Positions 1 to 7,504 of a DNA stretch of 12,289 nucleotides are shown here, piece after piece. The stretch's first letter is position 1; every line of letters starts with the position of its first letter. The stretch spans positions 1 through 12,289 of the forward strand of contig JAPLHI010000051.1 in the NCBI GenBank assembly GCA_026389695.1, in the 5' to 3' direction. The translations under genes were made by a program, and so were the position numbers. The notes below the pieces were generated by a model. It saw only the letters and a list, made by a program, of their open reading frames with translations, did not search any database and was not told where the DNA came from. Source of the stretch: Chloroflexota bacterium (GTDB lineage: Bacteria; Chloroflexota; Dehalococcoidia; GIF9; UBA5629).

Positions 1-1089
1 CAGGGTACGTAAAACAGGCAGGGCGGCCGTGGCCAACGCAGCCCTCTCCCACAGAGATAGCGCCTGTCCTTCTTGGTCTGCAGTTATCTGGATAGCAGTC
101 AGCGGCGCTTTCTCAAGTGTCTGCCTGAGCGCTTTTTCCACTGCCATGAAAACTGCGTTATTATTGCGGAACTTCACCTCGATCTTGGTGGGATGAACAT
201 TAACGTCCACTTCTTCGGGGGGGATGGAGATATTTAGAATAACAACCGGGTGCCTGCCCGTCATCAGCAACCCCTGGTAGGCGGTATCCACGGCCCTTGC
301 CAGCAGGCTATTACGCACATAGCGCCGGTTAACAAAGAAGCTCAGGTAGCTGCGGCTGGAGCGTTGTACCGCGGGGGGGCTGGTAAGTCCGTTGAGTTTG
401 ATCAGATTATCACTGCTTTCAACAATCAGCATCTTTTGCGCCGTTTCAAGGCCGTAGAGCTCCGAAACCGTGGATCGAAGCTCTCCATCGCCCGATGTGC
501 GCAGGTTCACCTTTCCGTCGACCAGGAGGTTGAATTTTACGCAGGGGAAAGCCAGCGCGTACTGGCTCACTACGTTGGCTATATGGCCGGACTCGGTAGT
601 CGCTGACTTAAGAAATTTAAGCCTTGCCGGGAAGTTGCGGAACAGGTGTCGCGCTGTGATAGTGGTGCCGGGCGGCCTGCTTCTTTTTTCTTTTACCACG
701 ATCTCCCCGTTTTCCAGTCGCAGGTAAGCGGCAGCCGTGGTGGAGCTTTTGTTGGTCAGCATCTCCACTTCGGCCACCGAGGCTATGCTTGGCAGCGCTT
801 CTCCGCGGAAACCCAGTGTATTAATGTGCTCAAGGTCATCCAGGCTGCTGATCTTGCTGGTGGCGTGACGAAGGAAAGCGATCTCAGACTCGCGGGCATC
901 CAGGCCATTGCCGTTATCGGTGACGCGTATCAGGCTGACGCCGCCGTTCTGCACCTCTACCGTGATCTGCGTGGCGCCTGCATCCAGCGAGTTTTCCAGG
1001 AGCTCCTTAACTACAGAAGCAGGCCTGTCGACCACCTCGCCGGCAGCTATTTTGGAGGTGACCTCAGGCGGCAGGACCTTTATGGGCAT
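1..1089 (-). CDS. mutL: DNA mismatch repair protein MutL, N-terminal part (runs off the window)
   Basis: MutL is the GHKL-type ATPase that couples MutS mismatch recognition to downstream strand removal. Only the first 363 codons are here; the frame is open to base 1, so the C-terminal dimerisation (and possible endonuclease) domain lies outside. The translation carries the family signatures in order: KELLENSLDAGA at about residues 28-39 (catalytic Glu and Mg-binding Asn), DNGNGL at 58-63 and GFRGEAL at 93-99, followed by the transducer domain with FFVNRRYV and DVNVHPTKIEVKF. The ATG at 1089 is the first possible start, because an in-frame TAA lies four codons upstream; no strong ribosome site precedes it. 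It is transcribed away from the ligase gene at 1342. Identity is very sure. Whether it carries the endonuclease motif cannot be seen. Confidence 0.97.
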   Translation of the reverse strand, partial: MPIKVLPPEVTSKIAAGEVVDRPASVVKELLENSLDAGATQITVEVQNGGVSLIRVTDNGNGLDARESEIAFLRHATSKISSLDDLEHINTLGFRGEALPSIASVAEVEMLTNKSSTTAAAYLRLENGEIVVKEKRSRPPGTTITARHLFRNFPARLKFLKSATTESGHIANVVSQYALAFPCVKFNLLVDGKVNLRTSGDGELRSTVSELYGLETAQKMLIVESSDNLIKLNGLTSPPAVQRSSRSYLSFFVNRRYVRNSLLARAVDTAYQGLLMTGRHPVVILNISIPPEEVDVNVHPTKIEVKFRNNNAVFMAVEKALRQTLEKAPLTAIQITADQEGQALSLWERAALATAALPVLRTL

Positions 1090-1160
1090 GGAGATATTTT
1101 ACTACAATTCCCGCAGGGGAAGAGGTAGCTATTTAATACGTCATCGCGGCCTGAGAAATA

Positions 1161-1185
1161 TCATTGCGAGCGTAAGCGTGGCAAT
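1161..1185. repeat. short palindromic intergenic repeat, copy A
   Basis: The stretch begins TCATTGCGAG and ends GGCAAT; ATTGC at 1163-1167 pairs with GCAAT at 1181-1185 around a 13-base loop. It resembles the two elements at 3317-3347 and 3500-3529, which share the GTCAT(T/C)GCGA opening. A fragment with the same opening (CGTCATCGCGG) begins near 1139, so this may be a partial tandem. It lies between mutL and the divergent ligase gene and contains no reading frame of note. It is probably a member of a dispersed, REP-like family. Confidence 0.5.
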
Positions 1186-1251
1186 ATCCTGGTATAAACC
1201 GGACAGGAAGTATGCTTAAAATGCTCCGCTTCGTGCTTAATAAGGAATGCC

Positions 1252-1281
1252 TTGATTTACCAGTCAATAAACAGATACAAT
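1252..1281 (+). promoter_or_regulatory. probable sigma-70-type promoter of the acyl-CoA ligase gene
   Basis: TTGATT (1252-1257) and TACAAT (1276-1281) are separated by 18 bases and match the -35 and -10 consensus at four and five of six positions. A start near 1288 would give a leader of about 54 bases before the ATG at 1342. The -10 overlaps one of three copies of TGCTTAA (see findings). No transcript data; assigned by pattern alone. Confidence 0.45.
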
Positions 1282-1341
1282 GCTTAAATTGCTTTCATCA
1301 TCGCCCCCGCATTTAGAATAGTTGAAGGAGGTTATACGGTC

Positions 1342-3306
<1,965 letters not shown>

Positions 3307-3316
3307 TTCTTTATCA

Positions 3317-3347
3317 CGTCATTGCGAGGAACGCAGTGACGAAGCAA
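3317..3347. repeat. short palindromic intergenic repeat, copy B
   Basis: Opens CGTCATTGCGAGG and ends GACGAAGCAA. Two nested pairings are visible: CGTCA (3317-3321) with TGACG (3337-3341), and TTGC (3322-3325) with GCAA (3344-3347). It starts ten bases after the ligase stop codon. It shares its opening with copies A (1161-1185) and C (3500-3529). Confidence 0.6.
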
Positions 3348-3371
3348 ACTTTTGAACACATATAATTGTTT

Positions 3372-3393
3372 GGGCGGGATTTAATTCCCGCCC
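3372..3393. repeat. GC-rich hairpin downstream of the ligase gene
   Basis: GGGCGGGA (3372-3379) pairs perfectly with TCCCGCCC (3386-3393) around a six-base loop. It lies about 65 bases after the ligase stop and is followed by GCTTTATATATA, which is only weakly T-rich, so it is a doubtful terminator. The stem is nearly the same as that of the hairpin at 3463-3484, which suggests two copies of one repeat. Confidence 0.55.
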
Positions 3394-3462
3394 GCTTTAT
3401 ATATACCCCACCTGTATTCAAGGGTGAGCCAATATTATAGCAGTTGGGTTAATAAATCGTAG

Positions 3463-3495
3463 GGGCGGATTTTTAAGTCCGCCCGTTTATTTTTA
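3463..3495 (+). terminator. probable intrinsic terminator, plus strand
   Basis: GGGCGGA (3463-3469) pairs with TCCGCCC (3478-3484) around an eight-base loop, followed on the plus strand by GTTTATTTTTATT. Stem plus T-rich tract fits a rho-independent terminator that could end ligase transcription. Read on the minus strand the stem is not followed by a T tract, so it is a poorer stop for the endonuclease gene. The stem sequence repeats that at 3372-3393. Confidence 0.55.
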
Positions 3496-3499
3496 TTGT

Positions 3500-3529
3500 C
3501 ATCGCGAAGGGCGCAGCCCTGTGGCGATC
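3500..3529. repeat. short palindromic intergenic repeat, copy C
   Basis: The best folded of the three copies: ATCGC (3501-3505) pairs with GCGAT (3524-3528), and AGGGC (3508-3512) with GCCCT (3516-3520) around a three-base GCA loop. It shares the GTCATCGCGA opening with copies A and B while the stem bases differ, as expected when selection keeps the fold or when related elements accumulate compensating changes. Confidence 0.6.
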
Positions 3530-3601
3530 TCACTTTCGGTGGGGGCTAATCTTATATGTATCAGTTCATACACAAAATGTGAATGCTTTGGCGGGATATG
3601 T

Positions 3602-4342
3602 TTATTCAGCCCTGTTTTTCGCGGAATTAAACTTTACCAAGGCTTCCCAGTCTATTTTGCCATTTTTACAGAACTTATCACTGAATTCGGTAGTAAAAAT
3701 ATTGACAATTTTGGAGTATTCTTCTTGAAATTCGTCATTTCTTAGCTTAGCTTTATGCCCAAGAGGTACAATTAATTCGAGATATAGGTTTTTGTTGCCG
3801 GATATGAATTCCCAAAATTCCTGGCCGCAATATTTATAATAATCGCCCTTGTCAGGATTCTGATCTATCCCATAGCAACAGCCATTTGCTGCAATGACCT
3901 CAAGGTTAGAGTTGTGAGCACGAAGTACTTTTTTCGCTGTCTTGAAATTTTGCACCATTTTCTTTATCTGGCTGCTATTTCCCCAATTAGGACCTGACTT
4001 GATAGAGATGATGAATCGCTTCCCACCTTTCACAAATTCTAGATCGATGCCTTCAGCAGGTGATTCCTTTCCGGAGTAAACATACTCATTGATAAAAATT
4101 GCTAAATGCTCAAGGAAATTCCCAAATAATGTCTCTTCTTGAGAAGATAAATGTGCATCTAGGAGAGTCCTAATTAAATTTTCTGACGTAAGTATATTCT
4201 TAGCTTTAAATAAGTATGGATTTTTCCGTTTAAGTATTTTCTCAAGCTTCAAGCGCTGAAGGCTTCGCAGCCTACTTTTATGGAATGTGCCGATATTTTT
4301 TTCAACGTAATCTGTTACTATGCTAATCGGAATGGGTTTCAT
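3602..4342 (-). CDS. type II restriction endonuclease, PmeII-like family
   Basis: A 246-residue protein that I recognise as resembling the PmeII-family type II endonucleases, which cut double-stranded DNA at the site protected by the partner methylase. Conserved-looking blocks are KRKNPYLFKAKNILT (38-52), DAHLSSQEETLFGNFLE (62-78), GIDLEF (98-103) and ISIKSGPNWGNSSQI (112-126). Asp100 followed by Ser113-Ile-Lys115 fits a PD-(D/E)xK nuclease core in which Ser takes the usual acidic position. The start was set at the ATG at 4342, which has AGAAGG six bases upstream; a TTG at 4360 would add six residues. The gene overlaps the end of the methyltransferase gene by 20 bases, so the two are translated from one message. 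Both are markedly AT-rich next to their neighbours. I cannot give the recognition sequence. Confidence 0.82.
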   Translation of the reverse strand: MKPIPISIVTDYVEKNIGTFHKSRLRSLQRLKLEKILKRKNPYLFKAKNILTSENLIRTLLDAHLSSQEETLFGNFLEHLAIFINEYVYSGKESPAEGIDLEFVKGGKRFIISIKSGPNWGNSSQIKKMVQNFKTAKKVLRAHNSNLEVIAANGCCYGIDQNPDKGDYYKYCGQEFWEFISGNKNLYLELIVPLGHKAKLRNDEFQEEYSKIVNIFTTEFSDKFCKNGKIDWEALVKFNSAKNRAE

Positions 4343-5189
4343 ACTTCGCCTTCTTTTCAAATAGATATTGCTGCTTGATTGTTCCTAGTGTGTTTATCAT
4401 AACATCATAATAATCTTGATGAATCTCAATACCTATTGAATTGCGCTTTAGCTTTTGAGCTGCTTTCAACGTGCTACCTGAACCGGCAAATGGGTCAAGA
4501 ACCCAGTCCCCATCTTTTGTAAATAGTTTGATAAACCATTCAGGTAAAGCTTCGGGAAATACAGCGCTATGGTTTTTATTTCCGCATTCAGTTGCCAGGT
4601 ACAATACGTTTGTCGGATAAGCTTTATTTCTGTCAAGCCAATTAGATATATTTTTCCCAAATCCACTGCCAACTCTGGATTCATCCCTTCTCTTATCTGT
4701 TTCGCTTAATTTCTTAAGTCTTGTCTTTGCCCAATCCCCCACAGGAAGCATTACAGCATCCTGATACATATGAAACTTTTTAGATTTATTAAATTGGAGA
4801 AGCCGCTCCCACGAATCCCTGAAACGATTAGGCCATTTGCCGGGGTAGCAGTTCTTTTTATGCCAAATAAACTCCTCAGTCCAGAACCAACCCTGTCTGC
4901 GCATTTCAATTATTAATTCCATAACATATATATGGCGCTCGCCTTTTACTACCCGCTCTTTGATATTGAGAATGAATGTACCTGATGGTTTTAAAACCCT
5001 TAGAAGTTCTTTGGATATCGGCAAGAACCACTGAACATATTTGTCCGGATGTGTACCCCCATAGGTGTTTTTCCTCTGGTCTGCATATGGAGGTGAAGTA
5101 AAAATTAAGTCAATGGAATTATCTTCTAGCTCACCAAGTTTATATGAGCAGTCACCAAGAATGATTTTAGTTTTTATAGCTAAACTCAT
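4323..5189 (-). CDS. site-specific DNA methyltransferase, beta class (modification subunit)
   Basis: A 288-residue exocyclic-amino DNA methyltransferase that uses S-adenosylmethionine and should protect the site cut by the adjacent endonuclease. The catalytic motif IV, TSPPY (31-35), comes before the cofactor-binding motif I, LDPFAGSGST (231-240), with a target-recognition region of about 190 residues between them; this order defines the beta class. TSPPY is commonest in N4-cytosine enzymes, but N6-adenine activity cannot be excluded. The ATG at 5189 has no Shine-Dalgarno sequence and lies nine bases after a perfect TATAAT, so it may be read from a leaderless message. It is the first gene of the pair, so modification would be made before or with restriction. 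No controller (C) protein gene is visible. Confidence 0.92.
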   Translation of the reverse strand: MSLAIKTKIILGDCSYKLGELEDNSIDLIFTSPPYADQRKNTYGGTHPDKYVQWFLPISKELLRVLKPSGTFILNIKERVVKGERHIYVMELIIEMRRQGWFWTEEFIWHKKNCYPGKWPNRFRDSWERLLQFNKSKKFHMYQDAVMLPVGDWAKTRLKKLSETDKRRDESRVGSGFGKNISNWLDRNKAYPTNVLYLATECGNKNHSAVFPEALPEWFIKLFTKDGDWVLDPFAGSGSTLKAAQKLKRNSIGIEIHQDYYDVMINTLGTIKQQYLFEKKAKYETHSD

Positions 5190-5198
5190 TACTTATTT

Positions 5199-5227
5199 AT
5201 TATATAATAGAATAAGTGTTCTATTAA
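5199..5227 (-). promoter_or_regulatory. promoter of the restriction-modification pair
   Basis: Read on the minus strand, TTAATA (5227-5222) and a perfect TATAAT (5204-5199) are separated by 17 bases. The -10 ends nine bases before the methyltransferase ATG, so transcription would begin at or within a few bases of that codon. The alternative TATTAT at 5209-5204 would move the start only a few bases upstream. Confidence 0.55.
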
Positions 5228-5254
5228 AGTTCTTATCTGAAAGCACAAGAATTT

Positions 5255-5608
5255 TTATCTACTGTGCCCCAGTTGCCCTATTTCCTTATTCAGGAAATAG
5301 CTGATCACAGTTCTGATAGCGACGATGGCTACAAGTACTGCCACTTCCTCAAGGCTGGGCTTCACGATGGTGTGGATAATGTCGGCAGCGATGAGGAACT
5401 CCAATCCAAGGAGTAGATAGCGGCCGAGGTCTATACGTATTTTCTCCAGTGGGACCGGCCTCTTTGTTTTACCAAGGTAAGCAGACTGAGCGCGAATAAA
5501 TTCAATAAATCCTAAGATAACACCCCAGAGGACAATGAAAATACCCAGTACACCTATACCAAGAGAGATGTACTCAAGGACCTGCACGACTATATCCATA
5601 CCCCACAT
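5255..5608 (-). CDS. DUF1622-type small membrane protein
   Basis: About 117 residues, almost entirely hydrophobic, with three predicted membrane segments: an N-terminal one around VLEYISLGIGVLGIFIVLWG, a second at about LLLGLEFLIAADIIHTIV, and a third at VAVLVAIVAIRTVISYFL. A short basic stretch (YLGKTKRPVPLEKIRIDLGR) lies between the first two. The LEFLIAADIIHTI(V)KP and IRTVISYFLNKE blocks match my recollection of DUF1622, an uncharacterised inner-membrane family. The start is uncertain: ATG 5608, ATG 5599 and TTG 5617 are all in frame and none has a good ribosome site; 5599 would give a cleaner family-like beginning. It has its own promoter and is followed by the restriction-modification promoter region. 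No function can be assigned. Confidence 0.8.
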   Translation of the reverse strand: MWGMDIVVQVLEYISLGIGVLGIFIVLWGVILGFIEFIRAQSAYLGKTKRPVPLEKIRIDLGRYLLLGLEFLIAADIIHTIVKPSLEEVAVLVAIVAIRTVISYFLNKEIGQLGHSR

Positions 5609-5628
5609 ATGCGCCAAAAAGTGTCTGT

Positions 5629-5657
5629 ATTTTATGACAAAGAATGCAGGATAACAA
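5629..5657 (-). promoter_or_regulatory. probable promoter of the DUF1622 gene
   Basis: On the minus strand TTGTTA (5657-5652) and TAAAAT (5634-5629) are spaced by 17 bases and match consensus at four and five of six positions. Transcription would begin near 5622, leaving a very short leader of roughly 14 to 23 bases depending on which ATG is used. Confidence 0.45.
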
Positions 5658-5750
5658 GAACTTACTTAAGGTGCTATTGCCTGCGACAAGCTAATCCATT
5701 AACATTTAAATAACAATTGGTGGTAGCAGATAAAAGGGAGGAGAAATAAC

Positions 5751-6233
5751 ATGCGCTATACCGAAGGTAAAATAGGCAGGGTTTTTGTGATCAGGCTGGA
5801 AGATGATGACGTGCTGCCATCCTGCATTGAGCAATTTGCTGTGAAGCACAATATAAAAGTCGGACAGGCGATACTGATCGGAGGGATTAAGAGCGGAGAA
5901 GTGGTAGTAGGACCGAGAAAAAATGATACTATGCCTCCCGATCCTATGCTAGTGCCCATCGACGGTGTGCACGAAGTTGTCGGCGTCGGGGTACTGGCGC
6001 CGGATAATAATGGTAAGCCGGTGCTGCATATGCATGCAGCTTTGGGGAGATCAGGTAAGACCACCACAGGATGCCTGCGTATGGGCGTGAAGACCTGGCT
6101 GGTGGGTGAGGTGATAATCTACGAAATACTGGGCGCGGACGTGGTGCGCCTGCCGGACAAAGAAACGGGCTTCGAATTGCTTGTGCCTAAAACTAAAAGC
6201 AAGAAAGCGAAGAGTGGAGGAAAGAGGAAATGA
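5751..6233 (+). CDS. PPC/DUF296 domain protein with basic tail
   Basis: A 160-residue protein consisting of one PPC (DUF296) domain, a fold found in plant AT-hook proteins and in free-standing bacterial and archaeal proteins of unclear function, some described as DNA-binding. Diagnostic features are the opening RVFVIRLEDDDVLPSCIEQFA, ILIGGIKSGEV at 41-51, and LHMHAALGRSGKTTTGCL at 92-109. His93 and His95 correspond to the family's metal-binding pair; the usual third His (GHL) seems to be replaced by Cys108 (GCL). The last 15 residues (KTKSKKAKSGGKRK) are strongly basic and may contact nucleic acid. GGGAGGAG about ten bases upstream sets the start. The stop overlaps the next gene's ATG in ATGA, so translational coupling is likely and the gene heads a three-gene operon. 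Confidence 0.85.
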   Translation: MRYTEGKIGRVFVIRLEDDDVLPSCIEQFAVKHNIKVGQAILIGGIKSGEVVVGPRKNDTMPPDPMLVPIDGVHEVVGVGVLAPDNNGKPVLHMHAALGRSGKTTTGCLRMGVKTWLVGEVIIYEILGADVVRLPDKETGFELLVPKTKSKKAKSGGKRK

Positions 6234-6781
6234 GCGCGGGATTCGATAATCAAGCAGTGCGATACGAGATGTCTTTGAGTATGGACGAAGCGAAAACGGG
6301 AACCAGGAAGATGCTTACCAGGCAGGGTAAAAAACTGGAGGTCATCATACCGCCAAATTCAGTAGACGGCACCATCGTTAAACTGACCAATGCCCTGCAG
6401 GTGACCGATAACCGCCCCGGCGATATCCTGATCACAGTTCGTGTACAAGATGCATCGGCAGGCGTAGTCGTGGTAGACGATGCTACCTTCAGCCGTGAGG
6501 TCCTGCTAAGCAGTCTTCCCGTTGTCGTCGATTTCTGGGCGCCCTGGTGCGGACCCTGCCGCATGATTGCTCCCATCATGGATAAGCTGGCAGGTCGCTA
6601 CACCGGCCGCATGAAGTTCTGTAAAATCAACACGGATGAAAACCCGGGTTCAGCTTCGCAATTCCAGGCCATGAGCATCCCACTTCTGGTTTTCTTCAAG
6701 AACGGAGCAGAAGTGGACAGAAGCGTAGGGGCATTGCCTGAATCGGCTTTACGCTCTAAAATAGACGCGGTCCTGGGCTAA
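6230..6781 (+). CDS. DnaJ C-terminal-like domain fused to thioredoxin
   Basis: A 183-residue, two-domain protein without a signal peptide. Residues about 11-72 look like one beta-sandwich unit of the DnaJ/CbpA substrate-binding region: LSMDEAKTGTRKM, then LEVIIPPNSVDGTIVKL and GDILITVRV, matching the DnaJ pattern of EA..G, L.V.IPPG..DG..L and GDL.V.V. No J domain or zinc-finger module is present. Residues about 78-183 form a complete thioredoxin fold with VVDFWAPWCGPC (active site Cys107-Gly-Pro-Cys110, buried Asp101) and the cis-Pro at 151 in SIPLLVFF. The natural reading is a cytoplasmic dithiol oxidoreductase with an attached client-binding arm. GAGGAAAGAGG lies just upstream of the ATG, which overlaps the preceding stop. 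The thioredoxin call is near certain; the N-terminal call rests on pattern recognition. Confidence 0.88.
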   Translation: MSAGFDNQAVRYEMSLSMDEAKTGTRKMLTRQGKKLEVIIPPNSVDGTIVKLTNALQVTDNRPGDILITVRVQDASAGVVVVDDATFSREVLLSSLPVVVDFWAPWCGPCRMIAPIMDKLAGRYTGRMKFCKINTDENPGSASQFQAMSIPLLVFFKNGAEVDRSVGALPESALRSKIDAVLG

Positions 6782-6808
6782 AAATATCCGTTTTACGGGA
6801 GGTTAGTC

Positions 6809-7492
6809 ATGGCAGGTGCTAAGCAGGAAGTAATAGCAGTACCATCGGCGTTTGTGAACGCTTTCATTATTCGGGGTGAAAAGTCGATCATCGTCGATAC
6901 TGGCCTGCCCGGCTTCGGCAGCAAAATCCTGGGAGCAATGGAGCAGCACGGCATCAAGCTTGCCGATATATCCTTGATACTCATCACCCACGGGCACCAC
7001 GACCATTACGGCAGCGCGGCTTATTTGAAGGGCAAGACAGGCGCTCCCGTAGCCGTGCATAGGGCCGATGCTGAAGCGCTGCGAACGGCTACCAATCCAC
7101 CGCTCTACCCGGTGGGCATGAAGGGAAAGGTAATGGATGTAATGTCCAAAATGATGAAAACGCCGGCGGTGCAGGCCATGGAGCCCGATATTTTGATCGA
7201 GGGTGAAACGGGCCTGGTCAGCTACGGTGTGGCAGGGCGGATCATACCGATTCCCGGGCATACACCCGGCAGTTTATCGGTTTTGCTGGACGGTGGATGT
7301 ATTTTGATCGGCGATCTTATCTTCGGCGGCTTGGTCCACAAAAATTCACCGGGCTTTCCCTATTTCTGCCAGGATGTGCCGGCGCTCATGAAAAGTATTC
7401 AAACAGTGCTCGATCTGAAGCCAAAAATAATCTACGCCGGACATGGCGGGCCTTTTACAGCGGCATCAGTCCGGCGCAGGTTTTTCCACTAA
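6809..7492 (+). CDS. metallo-beta-lactamase-fold hydrolase (glyoxalase II-like)
   Basis: A 227-residue cytoplasmic MBL-fold protein with a full set of metal ligands: HGHHDH at 61-66 (His61, His63, Asp65, His66), His151 in PGHTPG, Asp169 in IGDLIFGG and His212 in AGHGGPF. These predict a binuclear metal centre of the hydroxyacylglutathione-hydrolase type, so a thioester, lactone or phosphodiester substrate is possible; none can be chosen from sequence. A stretch at about 98-125 (PPLYPVGMKGKVMDVMSKMMK), rich in Met and Lys, is an insertion that could form a lid. GGGAGG at 6797-6802 supports the ATG at 6809. It is third in the operon, 27 bases after the thioredoxin fusion, and ends 12 bases before the convergent dehydrogenase gene. 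Confidence 0.9.
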   Translation: MAGAKQEVIAVPSAFVNAFIIRGEKSIIVDTGLPGFGSKILGAMEQHGIKLADISLILITHGHHDHYGSAAYLKGKTGAPVAVHRADAEALRTATNPPLYPVGMKGKVMDVMSKMMKTPAVQAMEPDILIEGETGLVSYGVAGRIIPIPGHTPGSLSVLLDGGCILIGDLIFGGLVHKNSPGFPYFCQDVPALMKSIQTVLDLKPKIIYAGHGGPFTAASVRRRFFH

Positions 7493-7504
7493 TTGATAAA
7501 CGGT

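Larger units (their letters stand above)
3307..3601. other. gene-free spacer made of hairpins and palindromic repeats
   Basis: Between the ligase stop and the end of the restriction endonuclease gene I see no credible coding region. The spacer holds two GC-rich hairpins with near-identical stems (3372-3393 and 3463-3484), two copies of a CATTGCGAG-type repeat (3317-3347 and 3500-3529), and a small inverted repeat TGTAT-N6-ATACA at 3557-3572. The right end grades into the AT-rich restriction-modification cassette, so the spacer may mark where the cassette entered. Confidence 0.6.

Noticed and set aside
250..1128. Overlapping plus-strand open frames opposite mutL
   Set aside because: The minus strand encodes an uninterrupted MutL with all ATPase motifs; the plus frames show no known domain or ribosome site.
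3307..3601. Possible CRISPR array or transposon end in the repeat-rich spacer
   Set aside because: Repeats are too few, too diverged and irregularly spaced for CRISPR, and no transposase or terminal inverted repeat with target duplication is visible.
3521..3745. Short plus-strand frame at the end of the endonuclease gene
   Set aside because: Mostly antisense to the endonuclease C terminus; its hydrophobic appearance comes from AT-rich sequence.
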